Source of the DNA: Chinchilla lanigera
Lineage: Eukaryota > Chordata > Mammalia > Rodentia > Chinchillidae
Assembly (NCBI RefSeq): GCF_000276665.1
Contig: NW_004955476.1
Coordinates: 9,402,248-9,466,247, forward strand
Direction: 5' to 3'
Length of the DNA: 64,000 nt
Shown: positions 12,876 to 23,859 of the stretch, piece by piece
How the letters are laid out: every line of letters starts with the position of its first letter
Position numbering within the stretch: the stretch's first letter is position 1
Notes under the pieces: model-generated
Seen by the model: only the letters and a program-made list of their open reading frames with translations
Database searches by the model: none
Told to the model about the DNA's origin: nothing
Translations under genes and position numbers: made by a program

Positions 12876-13460
12876 AAATTACATCTAGCAGAATGAGCTA
12901 ATTATGAAATGTATGCGTCAAAGATTTCAATTTCAGGCTTGACTTTACCCTCAAGATTAATTTTTTACTTTATCATCTTTGCAGGCAGTTCAGTGGACAG
13001 CCAATCTGAATGTTACTCATTGTTCAGCGATGTATGAAGTATATTTAATCAATGTGAAGAAAGTAATATTAAACTATTATCAGCAGCCCCAAATATCCTA
13101 ATATCACAAAAGAAAGGTCAAGAGGTAATATCACCGGTAATTATATGAGAAACAATGTGTTTAACTCATTCTTTACATCAAAGCTTTTCAATGATCTACG
13201 ATTCCTTTTCCCAAAAAATGTAACAAAAATATAGCAGGTGAATTTTCTCTAATGTGAGAGAAATGGTGGATGGTTGGGAAGATTTTATTCCAATATAAGG
13301 CAAATTGAAAGTATAGACCAATGTTTTCTTAGGGAGATAAAATTTCAAAATATTATCCAGAGGAAAGAATATAAACTATATAAAGTAATATTTATAGAGT
13401 ACTATGTTTGTTCACTAAATATTCCAAAGTTATAAATAAAAATAACTGTGCATAATACTA
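12876..13460. promoter_or_regulatory. Candidate conserved noncoding element (AT-rich)
   Basis: About 585 bp with no recognised repeat and dense homeodomain-like words: 'gctaattatg', 'agattaattt', 'atatttaatcaat', 'ggtaattata'. A 'gcgtcaaag' word near the start is a partial TCF/LEF match. Evidence is sequence texture only. Confidence 0.28.
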
Positions 13461-14443
13461 ATTCAAATAAGGATTTACATAGTTATATTTAAGAAGCCCT
13501 TTATGAGTTCAGTTACTTCAAGATACATTAATGAAACTCATGCATAAGTGTTAATTCAAAATAAATACTGATCATGGGACTTTTAAAAATCAGAGTCACG
13601 CATTTTTAACTCATTTTCACCAGTGCTTAACCTAAACCAACAGAGATCGAATTCAGTTCCTGACGTAGGAATGAGACGAGGTTTTGTATCTATTTCCATT
13701 TTTTAATCAATTAAGTTTATTGGTACATTTTAGGTACGCATAGTGATCACAGTCATCACGGGGAATTTGCTTCTTTTTTCCATTCCCTTCCTCTCCCTTC
13801 CATTCCTCTTCCCCTTCTTATTCACAAAAGCTTTGAAGTATCACTATGGGAGTCCTCATTCCGAGTGAACAATAATTCCTCCAGAAAACGTTCATAACAA
13901 AGAAAACAGAAGTCTGTAGAACCCCAGGCGTGTGTTCAACACTGAGGATGAACAAGTTGTTCTTACAGCAGTGTCCTCCAGGCGCAGTGGCGGGCCGGCT
14001 CTAGGCTGAGTCTCCTCCTCGCCTTGCCTCCACTCCCCAGACTCAGTCACACAGGAGACCCTTGCTCCGGGCTCTGACGACGGTTTCTTTGTGGGAGGAC
14101 TCTTTGGAACCAGCAATCCTCCTATTGGCCAATCAATCTCCTTCAGAAGGAAATGACAAAAAGGTAGTAATAATAAATACAGTCATTTCTAAGTAAAAAA
14201 AATTAAGCACACTGCTTATATCCTTATCTTTCAACTGGGCAAAAAAATATTAGGCAAGAACTATACACCTTGCCAAGTTAGTATTTCTATACGAAGGCTA
14301 TTGGAAGATATCCTCAGATACCAAGAGATTAAAAAAGTATATCAACCATGAGTCTTGTCTGAAAAATTTGCTGAATGATTTACCGCAGCCATCAGAAAAA
14401 ATTAAAAAGGGTAAGGAAATAATTGTACGAAAGATTTCATACC
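13461..14443. other. Unassigned AT-rich sequence with a pyrimidine-rich tract
   Basis: At 13740-13830 a run containing 'catcacggggaatttgctt' and repeated 'cccttcc' words resembles the decayed 3' end of a LINE in some rodents, but I cannot assign it. The 74-codon minus-strand frame at 13892-14116 sits in a GC-rich island and has no recognisable domain. Confidence 0.35.
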
Positions 14444-14620
14444 TAGTCATTAAAACTAGGTAAGAAGTCAAAGTCTTATTACATATAGCATAATAAAATT
14501 TACATATAGCAAAGTCTTATTACATATAGCATAATAAAATTTACATAGAGCAAATAAAAATTTACTTAGTCATTAAAACTAGGTAAGAATTCAGTCTTGT
14601 TACATATAGCATAATAAACC
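14444..14620 (+). repeat. Nested tandem duplication, 41-bp and 123-bp periods
   Basis: A 41-bp unit containing 'cttattacatatagcat' occurs at 14470 and 14511. A larger unit beginning 'tagtcattaaaactagg' occurs at 14444 and again at 14567, giving a 123-bp period, and is followed by a third copy of the 'acatatagcataataaa' word at about 14600. The copies are nearly identical, so the duplications are probably fairly recent. Confidence 0.85.
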
Positions 14621-15116
14621 TAAATGCAAAATAGATTTATAAGCTAGATCTAAAATTTCAGTTTATATAGTTTTAAACTACAAAATTGCACGCCAAATAT
14701 TCAATGTATTGGGCAAATGAATGCTGTTTTATTTTTGCCACATAATGTTACTGATAAAGATGCATGTGGTTCAGTCAAATGTATGTTAGGTAAAGAGATT
14801 CTAATGTCAATTTGACAAAATTGGAAAATGGTACACTCACCCCCCAAAAAAGAACGATCAAGTTCGTAATGTTAATCCTCAAAATGTAAGGAGGAAAGCA
14901 CTGGTTGAAGAGGGGTGAATGTGTTTGAAATACTGACTGGGAAAACCAGTAATTACTTCATCAGATGAGAGTTCTCAAAAGTCAATTTGTCACTGAATTG
15001 TGGATGAAAATAGAATGTATGCGTTCTAAGTTTCTGAAATTGGAAACAAGTGAAAAACCAAGAAAAAGTAGCAAAAGAAAAACATCAAGCAAGTGTTAAA
15101 ATTAGCATAAAAGCGA
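14621..15116. other. Unassigned AT-rich sequence
   Basis: No repeat, open frame or regulatory cluster that I can name. Confidence 0.4.
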
Positions 15117-15258
15117 GCCAAGTGTGTTGGTGCACACCTGTAATCCCAGCACTAGGGAGGCTGAGGTAGAAGGATTGCAGGGAGTTTGAGACCAGCCTGG
15201 ACTACACAGCTAGATCCAGTCTCAAAAAATAAAAACAAAACAAAAAAACACAAAAAAA
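15117..15258 (+). mobile_element. B1 SINE, sense
   Basis: 'gtgcacacctgtaatcccag' (B-box side of the 7SL-derived head), 'ggaggctgaggtagaagg', 'gagaccagcctggactac' and an A-rich tail made of caaaa units. A full B1 monomer with no ID partner attached. Confidence 0.95.
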
Positions 15259-15959
15259 TAACATAAAAGATAGTGACAGGTAGAAGTGAATTATATTCAT
15301 AAAATTAATAAGATCCAAACTAAGTAAAAAAATCAATCTCTGATCCAAGATACATTTGTATAAAGCAAAGACTGAGAGGATTTACAAGTAATAGAAACTC
15401 TTTAGGTCCTAGAAATGGAGAGCTGCATTTTTATTAGGCATAAACAAGGATACTACAAGATATTTCACACTTAAGAGATTTTACGTGGTCTTCGTCTGTA
15501 AGGTTTTTGCTCAGTATCTTGACATGGGTGGTAGCTTTACTGCTGTAAACTGATACTGAAACATATATTTTAAAACACACTGAGAATTAGAGCATTTTAT
15601 GTACTTGTACTTCACTGAGTAGTCCTGCAATATAAAGAGAATACATGTAGCACAAAGAAGAAAGAAGAGCAGAGTACTTTCACGTCCTCCACACTTTGCT
15701 TTGGTTGTAAGTATTTGCTTGTTAATGACAGCATTTCACTTTGATGTCTTTTTTGTCTTACAGTCTGATTAAAGGTCCCTCTGTGTTTCCCGGGACGGGG
15801 CTTTTTCTAGTAAGCTTTGCACTTGTTCATTTCTAACTTCACGCCTCAGGAAAGCCTGCACCCATCCGCAGGCTCCATCCCTCTGCTCCCGCGCAGCTCC
15901 TTCACAGAAGTCCCCTGGTCCAGACCAGCTTTCCTGTCCCTGAGGCCGCTGAGCCCTCC
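15259..15959. other. Unassigned sequence
   Basis: AT-rich up to about 15780, then shifting to GC-rich DNA. No gene or repeat is recognised. Confidence 0.4.
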
Positions 15960-16205
15960 TGGCCGCCCTCTCCTCCGAGTTGATGCCCTCTCTCGGGCCT
16001 TCCCTGACGGCTCCTCTGCGCCAGTCTGGCCAGCTCACAGTGGCCCGAGCTCTGCACCCTCCTGCCGGCCCCGGGCTCCCTCTGCCCGCTGGCTGCACTG
16101 TTTGGCTTCTGTTCCCTGGACGTCCACTTGGTGTTCAGGTCTTTACTCCAGCGCCCCGCAGGGAAGCCTTCCTCTTCCTGCCTTCTTCCTGCCGCTCATC
16201 CTGCA
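15960..16205 (+). mobile_element. Possible L2 relic within a GC-rich block
   Basis: The words 'gggccttccctgacggctcc' and 'ctttactccagcgcc' plus 'agggaagccttcctcttcc' resemble the L2 3' region (caaatgtcacctcctcagagaggccttccctgacc). The block overlaps a 216-codon plus-strand frame (15817-16467) that is proline/serine-rich and has no domain, so I regard the frame as incidental. Confidence 0.3.
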
Positions 16206-16469
16206 GGATGGCTGGCATGGGGCTCCAGAGCTGGACTGGCTGTGTGCAGATCTCACTTCCTACTCGGAGGAGGTCGCCTTGAGCAAACCCACAGCCCCAC
16301 AGCCTCTGGGAGGCCGCCAAGAGCAGTACCACCTGAGCTGGCCCTCCTTCCCCGCCCAGCCCTGCCCTGCTCCGGGACAGTGTACCAAAGCAGTCACACA
16401 TGAAGCACCAGGCTCAGACTCTGATTCCCGACCCACCAGGCTAGGATATCATAATCCCCAGGACTAAAA

Positions 16470-17440
16470 GTGGGAGATGCGTCCCCAAGGGACCCGTGAC
16501 CAAATACGGGGAAATGTGTGGGGCTGGAAACAGCTCTGGGGGGCCCTGGAGTTCTGGGGGAACGCAGTGCCAAAGGTGAAGACAAGCATGGCTGGCCACA
16601 CGGCCTTCAGTTTATGAACAAGGGGAACATTTTTTCAAAAGTAAATACAATTATGTTAACTGACATTTCCTAAGCAATCTTTAGAATCTTACAATTACAC
16701 TGAAAAAGAAGTGTTTGATATGAATTACAAACAGAATATAAAGGTTATAAAGATTAAATATTCTGAAATAACATCTAATTATGAGGTGCGAATCTGTCAG
16801 GTGAGTGAGTAAATAACAACCTCATTTAATTAGAAGAAAAACCCTATAACAAATATTTAAAAATTGAGTAGAATGCTTTTCCTTATACGTTTCTTTCTAG
16901 CAAACATGTTAATACAGTGGCAAATAAGGTTAACTTAACACACTTCTAAATAAACCAAATTTGAATCAGAAAGTTTAATTTTCATCTTCACCTTCATTGA
17001 GAAGCTTTCATCTCTATAGAAATTAAATTGCAAAGGGCACGCTATAAAGTATTTATTTAAATAAATGTCGATTTTCTATGAACAGGGCAATAGAGGGTTA
17101 CTTTCCCTTACCATGGTTACTAGAACAACTACTAAAGGTTATGACAAACTTATTGTCTATTTTCATTTGAAACTGTCTCATTGGATAAAAGTTTTACTTA
17201 CTGTGGAAGGTAGTAGGTGGGGTAAAATTGTGTAATCTTGAAGAAGTAAGTTTAGGTCAGTCTAACTATTCTGCCACAAAGATGTTAATTGGTTCAAAGC
17301 AAATCAACTTTTACACTACAGTTTCAATAGTAAACGATCATGAACTAAAGGTTGAGGAGGTGGGGGAAACGGGGGAGAAAATCTTATTGAAAATTACTCT
17401 CACATTAAAATCTTTGCATGAAGTAACTAATATTTCCCCT
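16470..17440. other. Repeat-poor AT-rich sequence
   Basis: AT-rich, repeat-free DNA with several TAAT-containing words around 16680-16860. It could include conserved noncoding sequence, but the motif density is lower than in the blocks called elsewhere. No gene is recognised. Confidence 0.35.
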
Positions 17441-18240
17441 TAGAACCATGCTCCCCTTTAGAACCATGGGAGCAGAAGTCAAGAGAACCTTCTGGAAACC
17501 TCTTACTTCCAACTTGACTCTTGCGAATGGTGGCCACTATGGATGCCGGCTTGGGCATCATGAACCTGCTGTCTCTGGCATCCTCCTGTGCTCTCCACAG
17601 CAAGAGGGGAAGCCCATGAGGCCTCGCTATTCAACCTGAGAAAGTGGGACCCGTGAAAATTAGCTTGCGCTTCTACACTTTCCAAATTTATGAGCTACAA
17701 GTGTCAATTCCTCCCTTTGCAGAATTCCTCCCCTAGCTTTAATTCTTATCTTGAGGCTTAAGGCACTTTTACTTGAGCCTTCCTGGAAATAGAGAAATAT
17801 AGTTTTGGGATAATGAAGGACAACAAGAACATGGATAATTACGCTGACTGCCGGGCGCTGTCTCTGCCCCCTGCATTTTCTCAGTGGGGATTTCTCTGCT
17901 CCCTCTCATTCCCTGATTGTTTCTCTGGATTCACACCATCCCTTGGCACAGCTGCCAAGCTGGCAACCCCGGAGGATTGCCAGGCTTTCTCCTCCAAGTG
18001 ACGATTCTGCTTTTCCTGCGCTCCCTTCTCTCTCAGAAGCACAGACAGCCAGGGTCTGTTTGAGGAGCCAGCTCTTAACCATGACCCCAGCTTCTTCATT
18101 ATCATGGCCCTACGCTATCTGTTATTAATAAACCAGCAAGCAAATAAATCTTCATTTTCTTTCTGCGCACTCCCGTGTCTCCTTAGCAAATCCATTGTTT
18201 GCTTTCAAGGGTAGACTTCCCCTTCCTCTCCTCAAGATGG
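17441..18240. other. Unassigned sequence, possibly LTR-like
   Basis: The order of a C/T-rich segment (17850-18050), then 'ttaataaaccagcaagcaaataaatcttc' split by two AATAAA-like hexamers near 18126-18146, is reminiscent of a retroviral LTR polyadenylation region. I see neither paired termini nor a target-site duplication, so no element is called. At about 17450 the word 'ccccttagaaccatg' is nearly repeated 18 bp later. Confidence 0.25.
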
Positions 18241-19555
18241 GTTCCGGCTCTAGCTGAAATTTCAGGACACTGATGTCATTGGTGCCGAGGCTCAGCGGTC
18301 CCCCATGGAAGGCCCTCGTGGTCTTCACAGCTCCTAAGGACCAGCCTCCGTCCCTGCAGGTTGCTGTGTAACACCGCTCTCAAGGGATGAATACCACGTG
18401 TGCTTTAACTTTCTCTTGTCTATCAGGGGCCCATCCAAATAGATATATTTTAACTTAGCAATTGAAACATTTTAAAAGTACTCTCCAGGAGTACCTTTCA
18501 AACTCTTAAGTCTCTTCAAACTCACATTTATCAATGACTTCATCCTTGAATGTGAACGTCCATTGCATTACACCTTTAAGTGTTTAGAAACACAACTTCC
18601 CAATTCACAACTTCTTCCTCTACGTGTAAGCAAATAGCTGGAATCATTCTAAATATTGCAGAGAACTCAGAGAACAAACAGAAGTCACTAACTCTCTGTT
18701 TTCATAAGGATGTGACATATTTTACAGCAGTGATATCCTCTTATATGGAACACTGTTTATTAATAAAAATAGCAGCAATTGCCTTTTAGAATGAATAATA
18801 TTTAAAGGTGCTTCTGGCATGAAATCAGTCTCAGAACTGCGTCACCAGCAGGAAGTGAATCCTTTCCGGCATCAGTGCAGTTGGACGCTATGGAAATAGC
18901 TCCCCGCTTCCACAGATCCGGGTTTCCTGAGCTCTTCCCTCAGTCTTCACTGCATTTTGCAAAGTTCATGTCAAGGAGTTAACAGAGCATTGGATTCTCA
19001 CAGAGGACCGTGTGACTCGGGTGCTTTTCCCAGGTTCTGCTCTGACTTCACTGTCAGGAAGGGGGCTCCTTCCAGCCATCAGCCTGGAGGATCACATGAG
19101 CAGAGGAATGGCCCAAATGAGCCCTGATTCCCATGACACCGAACTTTTATGCTAGTTTCTGTTTCTTTCCTTCACCCTCCATTCATTAACTCCACCTCCT
19201 CCCTTTTCTCTCGTATTACTATTCAACTTACAGTCTAAACCTCACAGATGATAAACTACATGATGTCAAGGGCCGGGGCACAGCTGTTCTTGGTTTAGTC
19301 TCTATTGCCTGAATATATAATAAATAATAGTGAGGGATGCAGTAAAGCTGGGCGATTAAGTCTGGGCTGAAATTAATAGGTACACTCACAGTCCCCAAAA
19401 TATCCTGAATCCCACAACATGAACACCACCTTTCTTAATCTCAGTTTACTTATATGGAAAATGTTCCTAACAAAAATTTTAATTGCATTTAATTACATAC
19501 TGAAATAAAATATTCTTTTTGCTAAAAATCAATTACATGAAAATGAGACTAGAAG
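18241..19555. other. Unassigned sequence
   Basis: Ordinary AT-rich sequence. 'ggggcacagctgttcttgg' and 'gcctgaatatataataaataa' at 19270-19330 weakly resemble a sense L2 3' end. No gene is recognised. Confidence 0.35.
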
Positions 19556-19667
19556 AAAACATAAGGGCTGGGGATTTAGCTCAGCGGCAAAAAGCGCCTG
19601 CCTGGCAAGCGCAAGGTCGTGAGTTCCGTTCCCGGTACTGGAGAAAAACCAAAAAAAAAAAACATAA
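19556..19667 (+). mobile_element. ID SINE with target-site duplication
   Basis: The body (19565-19656) reads 'gggctggggatttagctcag', with the tRNA A-box-like word, through 'gcctgcctggcaagcgcaag', then a B-box-like 'gagttccgttcccgg' and an A-rich tail. A 9-bp duplication, aaaacataa, flanks it at 19556-19564 and 19659-19667. ID elements derive from an alanine-tRNA/BC1-type ancestor. The clear tail and duplication show retroposition rather than a functional tRNA gene. Confidence 0.95.
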
Positions 19668-20011
19668 CTCCTTCCAATAAGACAGATCCATACTTGAAAT
19701 GAAATGGATTATATTTAATTTGCATGAGAACTGAGTACCATGTTTCACGAGCACGTTCTTCTCTTCCTCAAGCATTCCAAAAGATATGAAGATGCTGAGA
19801 CTGAGTCATTTTGAGAACATGGTCAGCTTGTCTGATGCTAACACTTTAAGTGGCCTAGTCTTTTCTCTTCAGTTTACAAGAATTTTGCTGGGGAGACAGA
19901 AACTGATGCACACCACACCAAAGCTACTGTTTTGTTTGAGTGGAGGTTGAAATATCCCATATCAGTTCCTAAGATCATTAGTTGTCAAATCCCAAACCAT
20001 CCATAAAAGTG
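19668..20011. other. Unassigned sequence
   Basis: No recognised repeat or gene. Confidence 0.4.
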
Positions 20012-20119
20012 GTTTTTTTTGTTTTGTTTTGTTTTGTTTTGTTTTGTTTTGAAGTACTTATTAAAAGGAACCTGGTTAACTTTTTTTGAAGTACTTATTA
20101 AAAGGAACCTGGTTAACTT
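20012..20119 (+). repeat. TTTTG microsatellite plus exact 36-bp tandem duplication
   Basis: A TTTTG pentanucleotide run (20012-20051) passes directly into a 36-bp unit at 20047-20082, repeated exactly at 20084-20119 with a 37-bp period. The unit contains 'aagtacttatta' and 'aacctggttaac'. Exact identity suggests recent slippage or a local assembly duplication. Confidence 0.9.
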
Positions 20120-20132
20120 AGGTTTCCTCATG

Positions 20133-20157
20133 TTTAAATGACCTTTGGTCATTTAAA
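20133..20157. repeat. Perfect 11-bp inverted repeat, 3-nt spacer
   Basis: tttaaatgacc, spacer ttt, then ggtcatttaaa. The arms are fully complementary and would form a compact hairpin or serve as a palindromic binding site. It lies 14 bp after the duplicated unit above. Confidence 0.85.
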
Positions 20158-20550
20158 TCCCTTAACTCTTTGAATTACTTTTTCTTATATATTGCCATCA
20201 AAATAAGCACACTACCTGTGAAATCTGTGATAAGAACACTTCTCTCTTCCTTTACAAAGAAGCACTTTCTGGTGATCATTCCCTGTCCGTCTGTCCATTA
20301 GGCCGCAGGGAACTCGAGAATTCCTGTACAGTGTCCCCACTTTTGCCAACGTCAAGCAACCTCTCTACGATTTTCATGTCTGCGCTCCTGGATACATACT
20401 CAATCACATTAGCCAGGACTTTTGTTTTCTTTCGAGGATGTACCTCTCCCCTTTCCTTCCACAAGATGGCTTCTAAGTCTAGCTGAAATGTGAATAAGCC
20501 ATGTGCCATAGATTGACCACTGGTGGTCAACTTACAACCCCCAGCTGAAC
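20158..20550. other. Unassigned sequence with a 109-codon minus-strand frame
   Basis: A minus-strand frame (20276-20605) is open for 109 codons, with a stretch of ordinary amino-acid composition around LWKERGEVHPRKKTK. I do not recognise it. The segment near 20462-20490 resembles 18233-18262 ('caagatgg' and 'tctagctgaaat' in the same order), so both could be pieces of one old unnamed repeat. Confidence 0.3.
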
Positions 20551-21310
20551 TGAGCAAGTGTGGTGCTGGGTGTGAGAGGCCCATCTGAGGATTGCTGCCA
20601 GCCACATAAGAGGCAGAGCTGGAGAAGAAGTGAGGCTGTTGGAGCTGGTAGAAGCTGTAAGAAGCTGTTGGTTCTTTTGGAGGAGCTCGTCATGCTGGCT
20701 TTCCTGATGAATTTGGCTGTTTTCATCCTCCGAGGTGCTCGGAACATTGTTGGCACTGAGAATGGCTTCAGTTCACTTTGGGGGAACTCTGGCCCTCACC
20801 TTGAGCATCGCTTCCTGACTCCAGAGGTGAAGATGGTGCACTGCCGGTCTCCTGGAGAAGTTTGCTATGTTGGCTTCCCTGATGGGAACTCAGCTGTCTT
20901 CTTCATCGAAGGAGCTCGGGACCTCACTGTTGCTGAGAATGGCTGTGGTACCTTTCAGGGGAGCTCTGGTTCTTACGTTGTACATCACTTCCTAGCTCCA
21001 TTGTAGATCCTTCAGCCTACAAGCACAGATTTTTCATCCCACTGGCACAGACTTCCTAGATTCCACCACTGACCTTTGGACCTTCCCAACACAGATCCAT
21101 GAAACAGGCCTGCATGAGACATGAGGGCTCTAGGCCTCCAGCTGAACTCATGGAAGGCATTCTTATGAGTTCTAGGTCTTCAGCAGGACTCACGCAGGAG
21201 TCCTGCAGGACATTTCCATGAGATCCAGGCCCTTGGCTAGATTCCTTGGTCTGAGTGTGTGGACAGATTTCCTGCACTCTTGTGGATCATTCTTTGGGTG
21301 ACTGTTATAA
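20551..21310 (+). repeat. Unclassified interspersed repeat with internal tandem duplications
   Basis: Two diverged copies of a ~175-bp unit lie in tandem (about 20682-20856 and 20857-21003). Both contain 'ggctttcctgatg'/'ggcttccctgatg', a 'gctcgg' word, 'gagaatggct' and 'cttcctgactcca'/'cttcctagctcca'. Further on, a shorter unit (roughly 45-53 bp), starting with an 'atgag' word followed by 'ctaggcctccag'-like text, occurs three times from about 21120 to 21250. A 148-codon frame (20560-21006) spans the first pair because the unit length keeps it open. It may be an LTR or satellite-derived element, but I cannot place it in a family. Confidence 0.5.
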
Positions 21311-22441
21311 ATAATCTTGTGATATGTGTCCTGTGTTATATTGTTCTCCCTTGTAAATGTCCCCCAAACTGTAACCCCATGTGCCATTGGTAAAATGGGC
21401 CCACAATCCACATGCAGACACCTCTGATGTCACGGATGCTCGGAGGCCTCTAAGGGCATCTTACGCTACCAGGACTGCTCTCTGGGTTTCATCCTCTGGC
21501 CCTCCTGAACCTCCGAGGGAAATCTACATCAGTGCATCTCAGCCTGATTTGCTGGGCCCCTACTGGCCCTGCGGGTCTCTCCAGGCCACCCTGGGCTCCC
21601 TGGTGCTTTCGGAGCTAAAATGCTGGGTCTCTGATGCATGAGTTTGCCCAGCCACCTGCTCAGGCTGCCCATGCCATGGCCTCTGCTATCTTCAAAGACT
21701 CTGTATTCTTTCAACAAAGCTCAGCTTTCTGGCCCACTGCATCTGAAACATTTGATTATAAAGACATCTTGGGGGCTAAACAATGACTACTAGGTTCCAG
21801 GTACAAGAAGTTCTGCTAAAGTGCTGAGACTCTGATGTGATCGGCGAAGAAGCACACAGAATGATGGTTATAAGAACTCAGTGGAGATCAGAACATACGA
21901 CAAAATAGGTAAATTCATTGACTCTCTCTTACCAACAACTCAAATAATCAAGATAAACTATTTCTGAAAATCCTGTGGAAAGGACAGTTGACCTAACGAT
22001 AAGGTGAGACAGAGAGAGACACTGACAGCTCTGCAGGGTACTGAAGCTGGCTTTTGTCTGGAGGGAATGTGCTGAACTGCAGTGACCTTGGGCTTCTGCT
22101 TCACGACCTTCCACAGGAAGGGCACAGAGAAAGTCCAGCTCCCAGCCCACATGGGAAGTCCAAGAGGAGACCTCTCTCCTCATAAAACAAGAGCTGTAAC
22201 AGACTAAATTTCCTTGAAAAGGCAAACCAGAAATAGTACCTCTCCAGGTAGTTGCATGTAAAATAGACAACCTCAAACATTTTCCCCAGGTGGATAAGAC
22301 AAATAATCCTTGTGGAGATCATATCTCGCAAGGTGACCCTCACATGGAGCTGAAAATATGAGACAGAGATGAAGGCCTTAATAACATGGCAAGGAAATGC
22401 TTACATAAATATGCAAAAATGTATCAGAATGAGAACAAATT
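21311..22441. other. Unassigned sequence
   Basis: The part up to about 21780 may belong to the repeat just upstream. The rest is ordinary sequence without a recognised gene or repeat. Confidence 0.35.
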
Positions 22442-22514
22442 GGGACTGGAAATGCAGCTCAGTGGTAGAGCACTTGCTTGGCACATGCAAGGCCCTGGGT
22501 TTGACCTTCAGGGG
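22442..22514 (+). mobile_element. ID SINE, diverged
   Basis: 'gggactggaaatgcagctc', 'agtggtagagcacttgcttgg', 'caaggccctgggtttgacc'. This is an ID body with an older sequence than the copies at 19565 and 33322, lacking a clear A-tail or target-site duplication. Confidence 0.85.
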
Positions 22515-23859
22515 AGGGAGGGATGGAAAACATGAATGGTTAGGAGCCACAGAGGTTGAGACAAATCCCCTAGTGTGTGCATAATCAGGGTTCTGTAAGC
22601 AGTGGGGAGACAGTGTACGGGCAGAGGGACAGAGCTGAGACGTAAGAACAAGTGACAAGAAGGGTGAAACTTTTGAGGTAAATCCAAATGCATATCATTT
22701 GCCCACAACCATGTCAGTATCTTGTGGAAACTTTTATAAAAGATAAAGCATAAATACATGGCAATAATAGCTCAAATCACAAATCATAGGACTGAAGTCA
22801 GATATTCTATTATTCTGGATTACTTGACAGAAGAGTAAATGTATTAACATTGTATTTCGATTATTTTTGCACGCAGGATAAAATAGTCGGGGTAAGACAA
22901 ACACAAATAACAAACGAATGAAAATAGAAGGTATAACTAGTAGATGGGAAAAATATAATTAAAAAATCAGTCTAAAAGAATACAAGAATGCAGATGAGGA
23001 AAGAACAGAAAAGGCAGGACAAAGAGAAGCACAGAATAATCCAAATACTCCTATATTTTTTCTTACAATAAACAGAAAAGGCCACATGCTTTAGTGTAGA
23101 GATAAAGCTTGTCAGAAAATATTATTAAATTAGCTCCATGCTGACTACTGGGGACTCCCCTGAGACAATGTACAAAAACAGAAACTGAAAGGGTGGGGAA
23201 AAGATAAACAAGCAAGTGATAACCAAGCAAAGGGGCTGGGATATTTTTATCAGTATTGGGTGACAGAGACTTCCATTAGAACTACAGAGAGTTTCTACGT
23301 AATGATAAGATTTTCAATTTGCCAGAAACTTATAATATTTTGAACATGTATGTGCCTGAGAACTGAATTTCACATTACAGAAGTAGAATTTGATGGACCA
23401 CAAGAAATTAATGTGTTTCCACAATGAAACAAATAAAATGTTTCCGCAGTGAAACAGAATGAATTTGTTTCCACATCTCCCCAGTGAACTAGAGCAAGTT
23501 GTTGTCCTTTTCCCTGAACAGCTGCAATCCCAAAGGTACATGGGGATTTTCAGAAGGCTGACCGCGTACCGGTCCTAGAGCAGGTCCCAGGCGCTCCTCT
23601 CACGCTGAGCCATACAACCTCCTCGAGCTGGCCTCAGGACTGGCCTCAGGTGGGTAAGCTTGTTCCACAGAGGGCTGTGCTCTGGAGCATGCCCACTGGC
23701 CTGGCTTGCTGGTGATTTCCCACTTTATGGCCCACCTAGAACAAAGCAGAAGACGAAGGAGGACAGTTACACATCATTTCAAAAGACCCCTTTTTCAAGA
23801 GTGATTGCTATGTGTCAGGCAAAGGCTCAGCCTGAATTAAAAATTCCAATCTGATCATT
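22515..23859. other. Unassigned, partly A-rich sequence
   Basis: From 22680 to 23060 the plus strand is A-rich, as in decayed LINE-1, but no ORF2 landmark is readable. No gene is recognised. Confidence 0.35.

Noticed and set aside
15817..16467. 216-codon plus-strand open frame
   Set aside because: GC-rich low-complexity Pro/Ser composition, probable L2 relic inside it, and competing frames on both strands.
19565..19656. tRNA-like sequence with A-box and B-box words
   Set aside because: Target-site duplication and A-rich tail identify it as an ID SINE; the sequence does not need to fold as a tRNA and shows SINE features. The same holds for the other ID copies.
20276..20605. 109-codon minus-strand frame of ordinary composition
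   Set aside because: I do not recognise it; it overlaps an unclassified repeat and a shared word pattern at 18.2 kb, so a repeat origin is more likely than a gene.
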